This document shows, in pieces, positions 36,609 through 45,911 of a stretch of DNA of 64,000 nt; the stretch's first letter is position 1; the number at the start of each line of letters is the position of its first letter. The stretch is from NCBI RefSeq assembly GCF_027019125.1, contig NZ_JALUXE010000027.1, positions 186,001-250,000 of the forward strand. The letters are read 5' to 3'. The stretch is from Roseovarius sp. (GTDB lineage: Bacteria; Pseudomonadota; Alphaproteobacteria; Rhodobacterales; Rhodobacteraceae). Position numbers and translations under genes: made by a program. The notes beneath the pieces are model-generated. The model was not told where the DNA came from, did not search any database, and was given only the letters and a program-made list of their open reading frames with translations.

Positions 36609-37985
36609 ATGACAATTTCAGATACAAACCGGGGTGTTTTGCCGCATGACGGGCATATGCCCGAGGTGATCGAACACAAGGGTCTGGGCGAGGAATCGCT
36701 GGCCCCCCAGAAAACGCGGATCATGGACCCGTGGTCCTATCTCTTCGCCTGGCTTGGCGGCTGCGTCTCCATCGGGACCTTTACCATCGGCTCGGGCCTC
36801 GTGGGCACGCTGAACCTGCTGCAGGTGTTTCTGGCCATCGCCATCGGCTGCACCGTCATCGGCGTTGCGCTGATGATCAACGGGGCGGCGGGGCATAAAT
36901 ACGGCATCCCGATGATGGTGCAATTGCGCTCGGCCTTCGGCTTTTCCGGCGCGCGTATCCCGGCGCTGGTGCGCTCTGTCCCCGCCCTCGTCTGGTTCGG
37001 TTTCCAAAGCTGGATCGGTGCCGGCGCGCTCAACCTGGTGAGCGAGACGCTGTTTGGCTATTCCAATATCGTGGTCTTTTTCGTGGGCTTCCAGGCGCTG
37101 CAGATCCTGCTCTCGGTGCTGGGCTTTCACGGCATCAAGTGGCTTGAGAATATCGGCTCGGTGTTCATCATCGGCGCGCTGATCTACATGTTCACCTCTG
37201 TCATCGGCAAATACGGCGACGAAATCAGCACCAATCTGATCAATGTCGAGGGCACCTGGGGTGCGCCGTTCTGGGGGGCGACCATGCTCTTTCTGGGCAT
37301 CTATGCCACGATGATGCTGAATGTCTCGGACTATAGCCGCGAATTGCGGCAGGATGTCGGGCGGGTGCGTCAGGTGGTGATCTATGCCAATTCGATCCTG
37401 CCCGCGACGCTCTTCATGGGCCTGATCGGCCTCATGGTGTCGAGCGCGACCGGAGAAGTTGACCCGATCCGCGTCTTCTCGAATGCGGTGGATAACAAGC
37501 TCCTGCTCGTCGTCACCCTGCTCTTCATTGCCTTTGCGCAGGTCACGACCAATATTCTCAACAATGTCGTGCCGCCCGCCTATGCGCTGATGGATGTGTT
37601 CAAGCTCAGCTACAAGAGTTCTGCGGTTCTCGTCGGTCTTCTGGCCTTTGCCACCTTCCCCTGGGAACTGGTCAAGAACGAATCCGCCGCCGGCCTCAAC
37701 CTCTTCATCCAGACCTATAGCGCCTTCTTGGGTCCGATCTTTGCGATCCTCGTGGTGGATTACTACCTGCTGCGCCGCCAGACGCTCGACCTCGACAAAC
37801 TCTATGACGAGAGCGGCGATTACGCGGGCTACAATCCGGCGGCCATCATCGCCATGGCGGTGGGTGTGGTTGCGGCGCTGACCTTTTCGGCGGTGTCGTG
37901 GTATGCCAGCTTGATCCCGGCGGGTGTCACCTATTACGTGCTGATGCGGCACCTGCCCGCCGCACAGCGGTTTCTTGACCGCTGA
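36609..37985 (+). CDS. NCS1 nucleobase/allantoin:cation symporter 1
   Basis: 458 aa with about twelve hydrophobic segments. NCS1 landmarks include PWSYLFAWLGGCVSIGTF in the first helix region, HKYGIPMMVQLRSAFG, and the later LVVDYYLLRR. GGGAGGAGAG ribosome site just before ATG 36609. It lies between racemase and allantoinase, followed by a hairpin with a T run. Substrate could be allantoin, uracil, or another ureide or purine; cannot be chosen from sequence. Confidence 0.88.
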   Translation: MTISDTNRGVLPHDGHMPEVIEHKGLGEESLAPQKTRIMDPWSYLFAWLGGCVSIGTFTIGSGLVGTLNLLQVFLAIAIGCTVIGVALMINGAAGHKYGIPMMVQLRSAFGFSGARIPALVRSVPALVWFGFQSWIGAGALNLVSETLFGYSNIVVFFVGFQALQILLSVLGFHGIKWLENIGSVFIIGALIYMFTSVIGKYGDEISTNLINVEGTWGAPFWGATMLFLGIYATMMLNVSDYSRELRQDVGRVRQVVIYANSILPATLFMGLIGLMVSSATGEVDPIRVFSNAVDNKLLLVVTLLFIAFAQVTTNILNNVVPPAYALMDVFKLSYKSSAVLVGLLAFATFPWELVKNESAAGLNLFIQTYSAFLGPIFAILVVDYYLLRRQTLDLDKLYDESGDYAGYNPAAIIAMAVGVVAALTFSAVSWYASLIPAGVTYYVLMRHLPAAQRFLDR

Positions 37986-38000
37986 CCCGCAGTCAGACCG

Positions 38001-38039
38001 GGGCAGGGGGCGCCAACCGCCCCCTGTCCGCACTTTTTC
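38001..38039 (+). terminator. Intra-operon terminator-like hairpin before puuE
   Basis: GGGCAGGGGGCG (38001-38012) pairs with CGCCCCCTGTCC (38018-38029), one G-U pair, followed by GCAC and five T. It could reduce expression of the downstream enzymes relative to the permease. Confidence 0.65.
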
Positions 38040-38069
38040 TTACAAACCAGGATCCCCGGAGGTGATGAC

Positions 38070-39224
38070 ATGATCCGCTATCCCCGAGATTTGCGCGGCT
38101 ACGGCCCCCAGATGCCAGACCCACAATGGCCCGGCGGCGCAAGGATCGCGGTGCAGTTCGTGCTCAACTACGAGGAAGGCGGCGAAAACTGCCTGCTGCA
38201 TGGCGATGCCGCGTCAGAGGCGTTCCTGTCGGATATTCCGGGGGCTACGCCTTGGCCCGGTCAGCGCCACTGGAACATGGAATCGATCTATGACTACGGC
38301 GCGCGCGCCGGGTTCTGGCGTCTGCATCGCCTCTTTACCGGCATGGGCATCCCGCTCACCATCTATGGCGTGGCGTCCGCCCTTGCCCGCAGCCCCGAAC
38401 AGGTGGCCGCCATGCAGGCCGCAGACTGGGAAATCGCCAGCCATGGCCTCAAATGGATCGAGCACAAGGACATGCCCGAGGCCGAAGAACGCGCCGCCAT
38501 CGCCGAGGCGGTGCGCCTGCATACCGAGGTCACGGGCACCCGTCCGCGCGGCTGGTATACCGGCCGCTGCAGCGTCAATACCGTCCGCCTCGTCGCCGAA
38601 GAGGGCGGGTTTGATTACATCTCGGATTGCTACGACGACGACCTGCCGCACTGGCAGGAGTTCGGCGCGCGCGACCAGCTGATGATCCCCTATACGCTCG
38701 AATGCAACGACATGCGCTTTGCCGCCTCGCCCGGTTGGGTGACGGGCAGGGATTTCGAAACCTATCTGACCGATACCTTTGACACGCTTTATGCCGAGGG
38801 GCAGGAGGGCGCGCCCAAGATGATGACCGTGGGGCTGCATTGCCGCCTCATTGGCCGCCCCGGCAAGATCGCGGGCCTGCGCCGTTTCCTCGAGCATGTT
38901 CAGAGCCATGCAAACGTATGGTGCCCGCGCCGGATCGACATTGCAGAACACTGGGCGAAAACCCATCCGCACGGCCGCCGCGAGCGGCCCAGCCAGATGA
39001 CCCAGGCGCGCTTTTCCGAGGTGTTCGGCCCGCTGCTCCCCGCCCCGTGGATTGCGGACCGCGCATGGCAGATGGAGCTTGGCCCGGCCCATGACAGCGC
39101 ATCGGGGTTGCTCAACGCCTTCTCGCGCGTGCTGCGACAGGCCAGCCCGGCAGAGCGCGGCCCGCTGACGCCTGCGCAGCTTGAGGCCGAAACCCTCCCG
39201 CGCTTGCAGGCGCTCTTGCCATGA
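38070..39224 (+). CDS. puuE: Allantoinase PuuE (polysaccharide-deacetylase fold) with a possible OHCU-decarboxylase vestige
   Basis: 384 aa. N-terminal part (to about residue 310) is a NodB-fold deacetylase of the metal-independent PuuE type that hydrolyses S-allantoin to allantoate: landmarks EGGENCLLHGD, ASHGLKWIEH, YTGRCSVNTVRLV and GLHCRLIGRPG. The last 75 residues resemble the start of OHCU decarboxylase (PWIADRAW) but end before its catalytic HPDL motif, so no second activity is expected. Stop overlaps the next start. The extension could be just a family-specific tail. Confidence 0.87.
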   Translation: MIRYPRDLRGYGPQMPDPQWPGGARIAVQFVLNYEEGGENCLLHGDAASEAFLSDIPGATPWPGQRHWNMESIYDYGARAGFWRLHRLFTGMGIPLTIYGVASALARSPEQVAAMQAADWEIASHGLKWIEHKDMPEAEERAAIAEAVRLHTEVTGTRPRGWYTGRCSVNTVRLVAEEGGFDYISDCYDDDLPHWQEFGARDQLMIPYTLECNDMRFAASPGWVTGRDFETYLTDTFDTLYAEGQEGAPKMMTVGLHCRLIGRPGKIAGLRRFLEHVQSHANVWCPRRIDIAEHWAKTHPHGRRERPSQMTQARFSEVFGPLLPAPWIADRAWQMELGPAHDSASGLLNAFSRVLRQASPAERGPLTPAQLEAETLPRLQALLP

Positions 39225-39715
39225 CCGCGCCCCTTATCGCCCGGGCCCTGACCGCTGCCGCCTTTGCCCCCTATGGCGATGTGCTGGAGGCGGCGGGCGC
39301 TCCCGACCGGATGATCAACGCAGGCCTCTGCGGGCGCTTCCATGATCGCGCCCGGCTCGAATTTCTGGATGGCCGCGCCGGGATCAGCCTTTTCGATGCC
39401 GAGGCGCGGCACCTGCCCTACACGCTCGACCTGATGGAGCGGCATCCCTTGGGCTCGCAGGCGTTCATCCCGCTCGACGGGGTGCCGATGCTGCTCTGCG
39501 TCGCCGAGGATGACAATGGCCGCCCCGCCACCCCGCGCGCCTATCTCAGCCAGCCGGGGCAGGGGGTCAATCTGCTGCGCAATGTCTGGCACGGCGTTCT
39601 GGCCCCCATCGGGCGCGCCGGGCGCTACGCCGTGATCGACCGGATCGGCCCCGGCGACAATCTCGAAGAGTTTTACTTTGACCAGCCTCTGACCGTGGAA
39701 GGACCGCAGCCGTGA
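39221..39715 (+). CDS. allA: Ureidoglycolate lyase
   Basis: 164 aa, the size of AllA, which splits S-ureidoglycolate to glyoxylate and urea. Motifs are ALTAAAFAPYGDVLE at the start, RHPLGSQAFIPLDG in the active-site strand, and NVWHGVLAPIG. It overlaps puuE and the next gene by 4 nt each, fitting a ureide catabolism operon. Confidence 0.9.
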   Translation: MTAPLIARALTAAAFAPYGDVLEAAGAPDRMINAGLCGRFHDRARLEFLDGRAGISLFDAEARHLPYTLDLMERHPLGSQAFIPLDGVPMLLCVAEDDNGRPATPRAYLSQPGQGVNLLRNVWHGVLAPIGRAGRYAVIDRIGPGDNLEEFYFDQPLTVEGPQP

Positions 39716-40530
39716 CCAAGCGCAGCTATTACACCCCCGAAGGCGGCCTGCCGCCGCAAACCCAGCTTCTGACCGGCCGCGCCGCCTTTACCGAGGCCTA
39801 TGCCGTCATCCCGCGCGGCACCATGAGCGACATCGTAACGAGCTATCTGCCCTTCTGGGACAAGGCGCGGTTCTGGGTTCTGGCGCGACCGCTCTCGGGC
39901 TTTGCCGAAACCTTCTCGCAATATATCGCCGAGGTGCAGCCGGGCGGCGGTTCTGACCGCCCCGAGACCGAAGAGGGCGTCGAGGCGGCGCTCTTTGTCG
40001 TTGAGGGCGCGCTGCGCCTCACCTTGGACGGGCAGGCGCATGACATGACCGAGGGCGGCTTTGCCTATATTCCACCGGGCACCGCCTGGACGCTGCGCAA
40101 TACCGCCGACACACCCGTCAAATTCCACTGGATACGCAAGGCCTATCAGGCCGTCGCCGGTCTCGACCATCCGCCGGTCATGGTCGTCAATGAAAACGAC
40201 ATCGCGCCCATCCCCATGCCCGACACCGACGGCGGCTGGGCCACGACCCGCTTCATGGACCCTGCGGACATGCGCCACGACATGCATGTCACCGTCGTCA
40301 CCTTTCAGCCCGGCGCGGTGATCCCCTTTGCCGAAACCCATGTGATGGAACACGGGCTTTACGTGCTCGAGGGCAAGGCAGTCTACCGCCTCAATCAGGA
40401 CTGGGTCGAGGTCGAGGCCGGCGATTTCATGTGGCTGCGCGCGTTCTGCCCACAGGCCTGTTACGCCGGCGGTCCGGGGCCGTTCCGCTATCTGCTCTAC
40501 AAGGACGTGAACCGGCACATGGCTCTCTGA
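39712..40530 (+). CDS. allE: (S)-ureidoglycine aminohydrolase (bicupin)
   Basis: 272 aa with two cupin domains. First cupin around residues 70-130 (FVVEGALRLTLDGQAHDM, YIPPG), second around 190-260 with the metal site ETHVMEHGLYVLEGKAVY and AGDFMWLRAFCPQACYA. It releases ammonia from ureidoglycine to make ureidoglycolate for AllA. Ends before a GC-rich palindromic element. Allantoate amidohydrolase is not seen in this window. Confidence 0.9.
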   Translation: MTKRSYYTPEGGLPPQTQLLTGRAAFTEAYAVIPRGTMSDIVTSYLPFWDKARFWVLARPLSGFAETFSQYIAEVQPGGGSDRPETEEGVEAALFVVEGALRLTLDGQAHDMTEGGFAYIPPGTAWTLRNTADTPVKFHWIRKAYQAVAGLDHPPVMVVNENDIAPIPMPDTDGGWATTRFMDPADMRHDMHVTVVTFQPGAVIPFAETHVMEHGLYVLEGKAVYRLNQDWVEVEAGDFMWLRAFCPQACYAGGPGPFRYLLYKDVNRHMAL

Positions 40531-40570
40531 GGCGGGGGCGCTGCCCCCGGACCCCCGAGGTATTTCGGGC
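40531..40570 (+). repeat. GC-rich extragenic palindrome of Roseobacter type
   Basis: GGGGGC (40534-40539) and GCCCCC (40543-40548) form a tight hairpin followed by a CCCCCGAGGTATTT segment. From memory, sequences of this shape recur after genes in Rhodobacteraceae; only one copy was noticed here. Confidence 0.5.
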
Positions 40571-40621
40571 CAGATGAAGCAACAAGAAAAATCCAGAATT
40601 CGATCTGTCAGGGAGGAAAAA

Positions 40622-42064
40622 ATGACTGCAATCGACCATGGGCATGTGCCCACAGGCAATACGATGGACCCCGAGGGCAATACCCTCAACCCGGTCGGGG
40701 CGGATGAAAAGACATGGGGATGGTTCGCCATCTTCAACGTCTGGGCCAATGACGTGCAGTCGCTCTTTGGCTATTCGCTCGTGGCCTCGCTTTTCATCTC
40801 TTACGGGGTCAGCGGCTGGACCGCCTTTGCCGCCCTCATCGCGGCGGGGCTCTTTACCATGTGGATGGTCAATCTCTCGGGGGCCGCGGGCGAGAAATAC
40901 GGCATCCCCTACCCGGTGCTGGCGCGTGCGAGTCTCGGCACCAGCGGCGCGAAACTGCCCGCGATCCTGCGCGCCACGGTGGCGGTGTTCTGGTATGGCG
41001 TGCAGGTCTATTTCGCCTCGACCGCGGTGGCGCTCCTGATCCGCTCGATCACCGGGGCCAGCGGCGGCGCGGAAATCCTTGGCCTCACCGGCATCGACTG
41101 GCTGTCGTTCTTCATCGTCTGGGCCTTTCATATCGTGATCTTCTGGCGCGGTATGAACTGGGTCGAGACCTTTCTCAACATCGCCGGCCCCTTCGTCTAT
41201 CTGGTGATGATCGGACTTGTCATCGTGCTCTGGCAACGCTCTGACGGGCAGCTTCTGTCTGCCGCAGGCACGATCTTTGCCAATCCGGATGCAACCTTTG
41301 CCAGTGAATTCAACGGGTTTGTCGCCATCGTCGGCACCATGGTGGCCTATTTCGCCGCCGTGATGATCAACTTCAGCGACTTTTCCCGCTATGCCAAGGA
41401 CAGGCCCGCCATGCTCCTCGGCAACCTCACCGGATTGCCCTTCAACATGATCCTCTTCTCGGCTTTGGCGCTGCTGACCACGGCCGGGGCGGCGGTGGTC
41501 TTTGGCGAAGAGATCACCAACCCGAGCGAGATCGTCGAACGCACCGACTCGGTGCTCTTGGGCGTGATCGCCGCGATCACCTTCTTTGCCGCGACCGTCG
41601 GCATCAACCTTGTCGCCAATTTCATCCCGGCGGTGAACGGCATCGCCAATCTCGCCCCCGGCAAGATCAGCTTTCGTCAGGCGGGGCTGATCACCTCGGT
41701 CTTCGCGCTCGTCATCGGCGGGCTCTGGACCAGCTTCATCAGCGCATTCGGCATCGGCGGTTTCGTCAACACGCTCGGCGCCACGCTGGCCCCGATCTTT
41801 GGCATCATGATCGTGGATTACTATGTCCATCGCAAAGGCCAACTCGACCTTGACGATCTCTATGACATGCAGGGCGGGCGTTATCATTACCAGAACGGCT
41901 GGAACCGGACGGCGGTCACGGCCTTTGGCCTTGCGGCGGTGTTTTCCGTGGCAACGGTCTGGGTGCCGTGGTTCGGATTCCTCTCGGGCTACAACTGGGT
42001 GATTGGCGCGGTCCTGGGCGGCGGCCTCTACAGCATGCTGGCCAAAGGCGCCCCACGGATCTGA
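40622..42064 (+). CDS. NCS1 nucleobase/allantoin:cation symporter 2
   Basis: 480 aa with about twelve hydrophobic segments. NCS1 landmarks: WGWFAIFNVWANDVQSLFGY, EKYGIPYPVLARASLG, and IMIVDYYVHRKG. ATG 40622 with GGGAGG at 40611-40616 is preferred over ATG 40574. It resembles uracil/allantoin permeases (PucI-like) more than the first copy does, in my judgement. Ends the ureide block; the tRNA follows. Confidence 0.88.
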   Translation: MTAIDHGHVPTGNTMDPEGNTLNPVGADEKTWGWFAIFNVWANDVQSLFGYSLVASLFISYGVSGWTAFAALIAAGLFTMWMVNLSGAAGEKYGIPYPVLARASLGTSGAKLPAILRATVAVFWYGVQVYFASTAVALLIRSITGASGGAEILGLTGIDWLSFFIVWAFHIVIFWRGMNWVETFLNIAGPFVYLVMIGLVIVLWQRSDGQLLSAAGTIFANPDATFASEFNGFVAIVGTMVAYFAAVMINFSDFSRYAKDRPAMLLGNLTGLPFNMILFSALALLTTAGAAVVFGEEITNPSEIVERTDSVLLGVIAAITFFAATVGINLVANFIPAVNGIANLAPGKISFRQAGLITSVFALVIGGLWTSFISAFGIGGFVNTLGATLAPIFGIMIVDYYVHRKGQLDLDDLYDMQGGRYHYQNGWNRTAVTAFGLAAVFSVATVWVPWFGFLSGYNWVIGAVLGGGLYSMLAKGAPRI

Positions 42065-42075
42065 GCAAGGTCCCC

Positions 42076-42114
42076 GCGCGCGGCGATCAGGGCCTCGGCC
42101 CACCTGCCGCGCGC
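42076..42114 (+). terminator. GC-rich hairpin after the second NCS1 gene
   Basis: GCGCGCGGC (42076-42084) pairs with GCCGCGCGC (42106-42114) around a long loop, with no T run. Weak evidence for a transcript end. Confidence 0.35.
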
Positions 42115-42160
42115 AAACCCTCTTGCGCGCCGCGCGCAGCTTGGCTATCAGGCAGCCCAC

Positions 42161-42236
<76 letters not shown>

Positions 42237-42738
42237 TCAAAATTTTCAAAATTTCATCAGATGCTTGGCTCTTGCCTCTTCGCCATTCGCGCAGGGACTT
42301 ACTGTTGTGTGGCAATGGTGTGTCTCCGTCCGCGCCCGCATTGCAGCTTTGGGTGTGGCGCGCAAACTGGGGTCAGGCCTCAGAGTCCTTGTGCGATCCT
42401 TCCGGGTCAAGGACGCCGCGATGTATCCAGACTGTTTCGTCTGCCCCCTTTGAACGGCCCGCCATCAGTCCGGGCCCAGCGGGACCAAGCAGATCCGCAG
42501 GGTCGAGCAAGGCAAAGATCGCACCTTCACGCCCGATCTGCGCGTTCTGTCACGGGTAGAATTCCAGCGGCTTGCCCAATGATCCTAGCTTTAACTCCCG
42601 CAAGTCTTGCCCGGTGAGGGATGGTTCGGACGCTCTGATGAAATAAACTTTGGGCGGTTTGAAACTTTTGCTTCCCGGCTGACGTGTCTCCTGCATCAGC
42701 GGCTCAGACGAGCCTTTGAAAACAAGGGAGAACAAAAA
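42237..42738. other. 502-bp stretch without a supported gene
   Basis: Between tRNA-Val and the fasciclin gene I find only short overlapping open frames with no family likeness, no integrase and no repeated tRNA end. The ribosome site AAGGGAG for the fasciclin gene lies at its right end, and the promoter for that gene must be here. Confidence 0.6.
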
Positions 42739-43287
42739 ATGACCTTCAAAACCTTTCTGAGCACGGCCACCGCCATTGCCCTTGGCACCGCCGTTTATGC
42801 CGCCAATCCGACAGTCGGCGGCGCGCCGATGCTCGTAGAGCGCAACATCATCGAAAATGCTGTCAATTCGCCGGTTCACACAACGCTGGTTGCGGCGGTG
42901 AAAGCCGCCGATCTGGTCGAGACATTGCAGGGGCCGGGGCCATTTACCGTGTTCGCGCCGGTGAACGATGCGTTTGCGGCCCTGCCCGCGGGCACGGTCG
43001 AGACGCTGCTGATGCCCGAGAACAAGGCCATGCTGCAAAAGGTCCTGACGGCTCATGTGGTCGCCGGTGACTGGTCTGCCGCCGACATCATCGCCGCCGC
43101 TCGCGCCAGCAAAGATGGCTTTTACCACTTCAACGCCGTGTCGGGAGACGCCCTGTCGGCGCAGGTCAAAGGCAACAACGTCTACATCATTGATGAAAGC
43201 GGCAACGCGGCCCGTGTAACGGTGGCTGATGTAGACCAATCCAACGGCGTGATCCACGTGATCAACGCTGTCCTCGTGCCAAAGTAA
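42739..43287 (+). CDS. Exported fasciclin (FAS1) domain protein
   Basis: 182 aa with a signal peptide (residues 1-21) and one FAS1 domain: NIIENAVNSPVHTTLVAAVKAADLVETL, TVFAPVNDAFAALPAG (H1 box) and GVIHVINAVLVPK (H2 box). Such proteins are thought to mediate adhesion or extracytoplasmic sensing. ATG 42739 follows AAGGGAG; the long upstream ORF lacks a signal. It stands alone and ends before a hairpin. Confidence 0.92.
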   Translation: MTFKTFLSTATAIALGTAVYAANPTVGGAPMLVERNIIENAVNSPVHTTLVAAVKAADLVETLQGPGPFTVFAPVNDAFAALPAGTVETLLMPENKAMLQKVLTAHVVAGDWSAADIIAAARASKDGFYHFNAVSGDALSAQVKGNNVYIIDESGNAARVTVADVDQSNGVIHVINAVLVPK

Positions 43288-43310
43288 TCCCCCACACTGG
43301 CACGGGGTCT

Positions 43311-43343
43311 GCCCCTCCGCCGCACGGATGGCGGGGGGGCTTT
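43311..43343 (+). terminator. Hairpin terminator after fasciclin gene
   Basis: GCCCCTCCGCC (43311-43321) pairs with GGCGGGGGGGC (43330-43340), one T-G pair, followed by TTT. It lies between convergent genes and may serve both. Confidence 0.65.
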
Positions 43344-43417
43344 ACGCAGCTTGATGCGGATATGCTTCCTGAAAACCCATGTTCGCGCAAATCGGTTTCG
43401 GGTGCGCACAGGCCGTC

Positions 43418-44464
43418 TCAGCCTCGCGCAATCTCCAGAAACCGCGCAATCTGGTCCTCTGTCACAGACCAGTCGCACACGAACCGCGCCATCAGTGGCT
43501 CATCTCCTGCGCCGCTCTCCAATGGCCCCTCGTATAGCCCATAGACCGCCCCAGCCGCCTTGAGCCGCTGATGCGTGACGCGGGGCAGGCGGGCAAAGAT
43601 CATGTTGACGGCGCGCTCGAACACCATCTCTGCCCCCGGCACGTCGCGCAATCCCGCCTCCAGCACCGCAGCCCTGGCATTGGACTCCTGCGCTGTGCGC
43701 AGCCACAGGTCGTCGCGCAAATAGCCCAGCATCTGCGCCGACAAATACCTATGCTTTGACACCAGATGCGCCGACCGCTTGCGCCGCAATTCGAATTCCC
43801 AGGCATTCTCGGGGTTGAAGAAGATCACCGCCTCGACGCCCAGACAGCCGTTCTTGGTGCCGCCCATGCTGACTGCGTCAATGCCCGCCTTCCACGTCAT
43901 CTCGGCAGGCGTGCAGCCCAGGGCCGCCACCGCATTGGCAAAGCGCGCCCCGTCCATGTAGCAGGGCAGCCCGTGATCGCGCGCAATCTGGCAGAGTGCT
44001 GCTATTTCGGCGCAGGTGTAGATCCGCCCCCGTTCCGTCGCCTGCGTCAGGGCGAGCGGCCCGTGCTGCGGATTGTGCACATCCCCCGCCGGCCAGAGCG
44101 CAATCGCGCGGGCCAGATCCTCGGGCGTCATCTTGTCCGCTTCCCCCACAAGGCTCAGCTTGGCCCCGCCGGTGAAAAACTCGGGCGCGTTACACTCATC
44201 CACATGGATATGCGACAGCGGCGTGCAGAACACCGTCTGCCACGGCTCCGACAGGGTCGCCAGCGCCAGCGCATTGGCCGCCGTGCCCGTGGCCACCAGA
44301 TAGACACTGGCCTGCGGCGCCTCGAACATCTCGCGCAGCCGGTCGCGGACCTCCTGCATCGGTGCCTCGGTGCCATAAGAGGGCATATGACCGATATTGA
44401 CCTCGGCCATCGCCTGCATCACGGCAGGCAGCGCCGGGCCGGAATTGTCAGAGGCGAATTGCAT
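43418..44464 (-). CDS. ltaE: PLP-dependent L-threonine aldolase (low specificity)
   Basis: 348 aa. Typical start FASDNSGPALPAVMQAM and YGTEAPMQEVRDRLREMF, mid-region CYMDGARFANA, and the PLP lysine in SMGGTKNGCLG. The enzyme splits threonine or allo-threonine to glycine and acetaldehyde. ATG 44464 overlaps the preceding YcgN-like stop (TGATG), suggesting coupling, with GAGGAG upstream. The longer in-frame ORF runs into the neighbour. Confidence 0.92.
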   Translation of the reverse strand: MQFASDNSGPALPAVMQAMAEVNIGHMPSYGTEAPMQEVRDRLREMFEAPQASVYLVATGTAANALALATLSEPWQTVFCTPLSHIHVDECNAPEFFTGGAKLSLVGEADKMTPEDLARAIALWPAGDVHNPQHGPLALTQATERGRIYTCAEIAALCQIARDHGLPCYMDGARFANAVAALGCTPAEMTWKAGIDAVSMGGTKNGCLGVEAVIFFNPENAWEFELRRKRSAHLVSKHRYLSAQMLGYLRDDLWLRTAQESNARAAVLEAGLRDVPGAEMVFERAVNMIFARLPRVTHQRLKAAGAVYGLYEGPLESGAGDEPLMARFVCDWSVTEDQIARFLEIARG

Positions 44465-44934
44465 CAGAGCGGCTCCTCGATGATGTGATCTTCCCAATCG
44501 TCCTCGGGCACTTCGAATTCCGGCACCGTGCGATGCCGCATCGACACGCCCGCCTCATGCACGCTGTTCGCATCGCCGGAAATCAGCGGGTGCCAGTCGA
44601 ACAGCGGCTTGCCCTCGTAGAGCAGCTTGTAGGCGCAGGTTTCCGGCAGCCAATAGGCATGGCTCTCGATCGTATGGGGCTTGAGCGTGATGCACTCGGG
44701 CACGAACTGATGCCGGATCGGGTATTGCGCGCAGAGGCAGGTGGTATCGTCGAACAGGCGACAGGCCACGCGGGTAAAGGCGACCTCGCCGCTCTCTTCA
44801 TCCTCCAGCTTGTTCATGCAGCATTTGCCGCAGCCATCACACAGCGCTTCCCATTCCGCGCGGGTCATGCGGTCAAGCCGCGTGGTTTCCCAGTAACGTG
44901 GGCGCAATCCGCTGCGATTTATGGCGTCACTCAT
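44464..44934 (-). CDS. YcgN-like cysteine-cluster protein (UPF0260)
   Basis: 156 aa, soluble. The Cys-rich cluster is CDGCGKCC at the N terminus, followed by CRLFDDTTCLCAQYPIR and FVPECITL, typical for the Fe-S/zinc cysteine-cluster family (PF03692). Function unknown. ATG 44934 overlaps the ribF stop (ATGA). It lies between ribF and ltaE in one strand run. Confidence 0.87.
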   Translation of the reverse strand: MSDAINRSGLRPRYWETTRLDRMTRAEWEALCDGCGKCCMNKLEDEESGEVAFTRVACRLFDDTTCLCAQYPIRHQFVPECITLKPHTIESHAYWLPETCAYKLLYEGKPLFDWHPLISGDANSVHEAGVSMRHRTVPEFEVPEDDWEDHIIEEPL

Positions 44935-45869
44935 AGCGCGGCCAGAATGGCGCGGGCGCGCAGGCAATCGGCATCCATCTGCGCGATGAACGCCTCCAGA
45001 CTGTCGAATGTCGCCTCGGGGCGCAGATACTCGACCAGCCCGACCGACAGGTTGGCCCCATAGAGATCGCCCGTGAAATCAAACAGGAAGGTCTCGATAT
45101 TGGCCTCTTCGCCCTGAAACATCGGCCGCACGCCGAGCGACGCGGCACCGTGATACTGCCCCTTGTGCGGCCCATCCAGCACATCGACCAGCACCGCGTA
45201 AATCCCGAACTTGGGCGGATGCAGCCCCTTGATCGACATATTGGCCGTGGGATAGCCCAGCGTGCGGCCGCGCTGTTCGCCGCCAATCACCGGCCCGTCG
45301 ATCCGGTGCCAATGGCCCAGCATGGCGGCGGCGGCGCGTGGCTCGCCTGCACTCAGCGCGGCGCGGATCGCGGTGGATGATACCTGCCCGCTCTCGCCCT
45401 CCAGGAGCGTTGCGATGGTCACGTCAAACCCCATCTCGCGGCCAAAACCCTCCAGCATCGCGGCATTGCCCGCCCGTCCCTTGCCAAAACAGAAATCCGA
45501 TCCCACCACCACATGCCGCAGACCCAGACCGTCGCGGATCACGTTCTCGGCAAAGGCGCGCGGGCTGAGCGCGGCCAGACCGGCGTTGAAGTTGATCTCA
45601 TAGAGCCGCTCGACCCCCAGCTTTTCCAGCCGATGCGCCCGCGCCTCGCGGCCCATCAGGCGAAAAGGCGGCGCGTCGGGGGCGAAATATTCCCGCGGAT
45701 GCGGCTCGAAGGTGAGAATCCCCAGCGGCGCGCCAATGCGCTGCCCCGCGCTGCGCGCCATCTCGATCACCGACCGATGGCCAATATGCACGCCATCGAA
45801 ATTGCCGATGGCGGCGCTCGCGCCCCGGTCGGCGTCGGTGACATAGGTGTAATCGCGGATGATACGCAT
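44931..45869 (-). CDS. ribF: Bifunctional riboflavin kinase / FAD synthetase RibF
   Basis: 312 aa. N-terminal FAD synthetase: IGNFDGVHIGHRSVI, FEPHPREYF, and VVGSDFCFGKGRAG (nucleotidyltransferase). The C-terminal flavokinase shows GRTLGYPTANM and PKFGIYAVLVDV. It makes FMN and FAD from riboflavin. ATG 45869 is preferred over the upstream start in a basic stretch. Overlaps the YcgN-like gene. Confidence 0.95.
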   Translation of the reverse strand: MRIIRDYTYVTDADRGASAAIGNFDGVHIGHRSVIEMARSAGQRIGAPLGILTFEPHPREYFAPDAPPFRLMGREARAHRLEKLGVERLYEINFNAGLAALSPRAFAENVIRDGLGLRHVVVGSDFCFGKGRAGNAAMLEGFGREMGFDVTIATLLEGESGQVSSTAIRAALSAGEPRAAAAMLGHWHRIDGPVIGGEQRGRTLGYPTANMSIKGLHPPKFGIYAVLVDVLDGPHKGQYHGAASLGVRPMFQGEEANIETFLFDFTGDLYGANLSVGLVEYLRPEATFDSLEAFIAQMDADCLRARAILAAL

Positions 45870-45911
45870 GGGCAGAGGGGTAGCGCCGCAGCGCCGTCTG
45901 CGCAAGAGCGA

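Noticed and set aside
40427-42160. 577-codon minus frame opposite the second NCS1 gene
   Set aside because: Charged low-complexity product without motifs; the transporter frame is certain.
42380-42550. Minus-strand frame without early ATG, protein-like in places
   Set aside because: Too short, bounded by stops, no homology recognised; may be chance or a remnant but cannot be supported.
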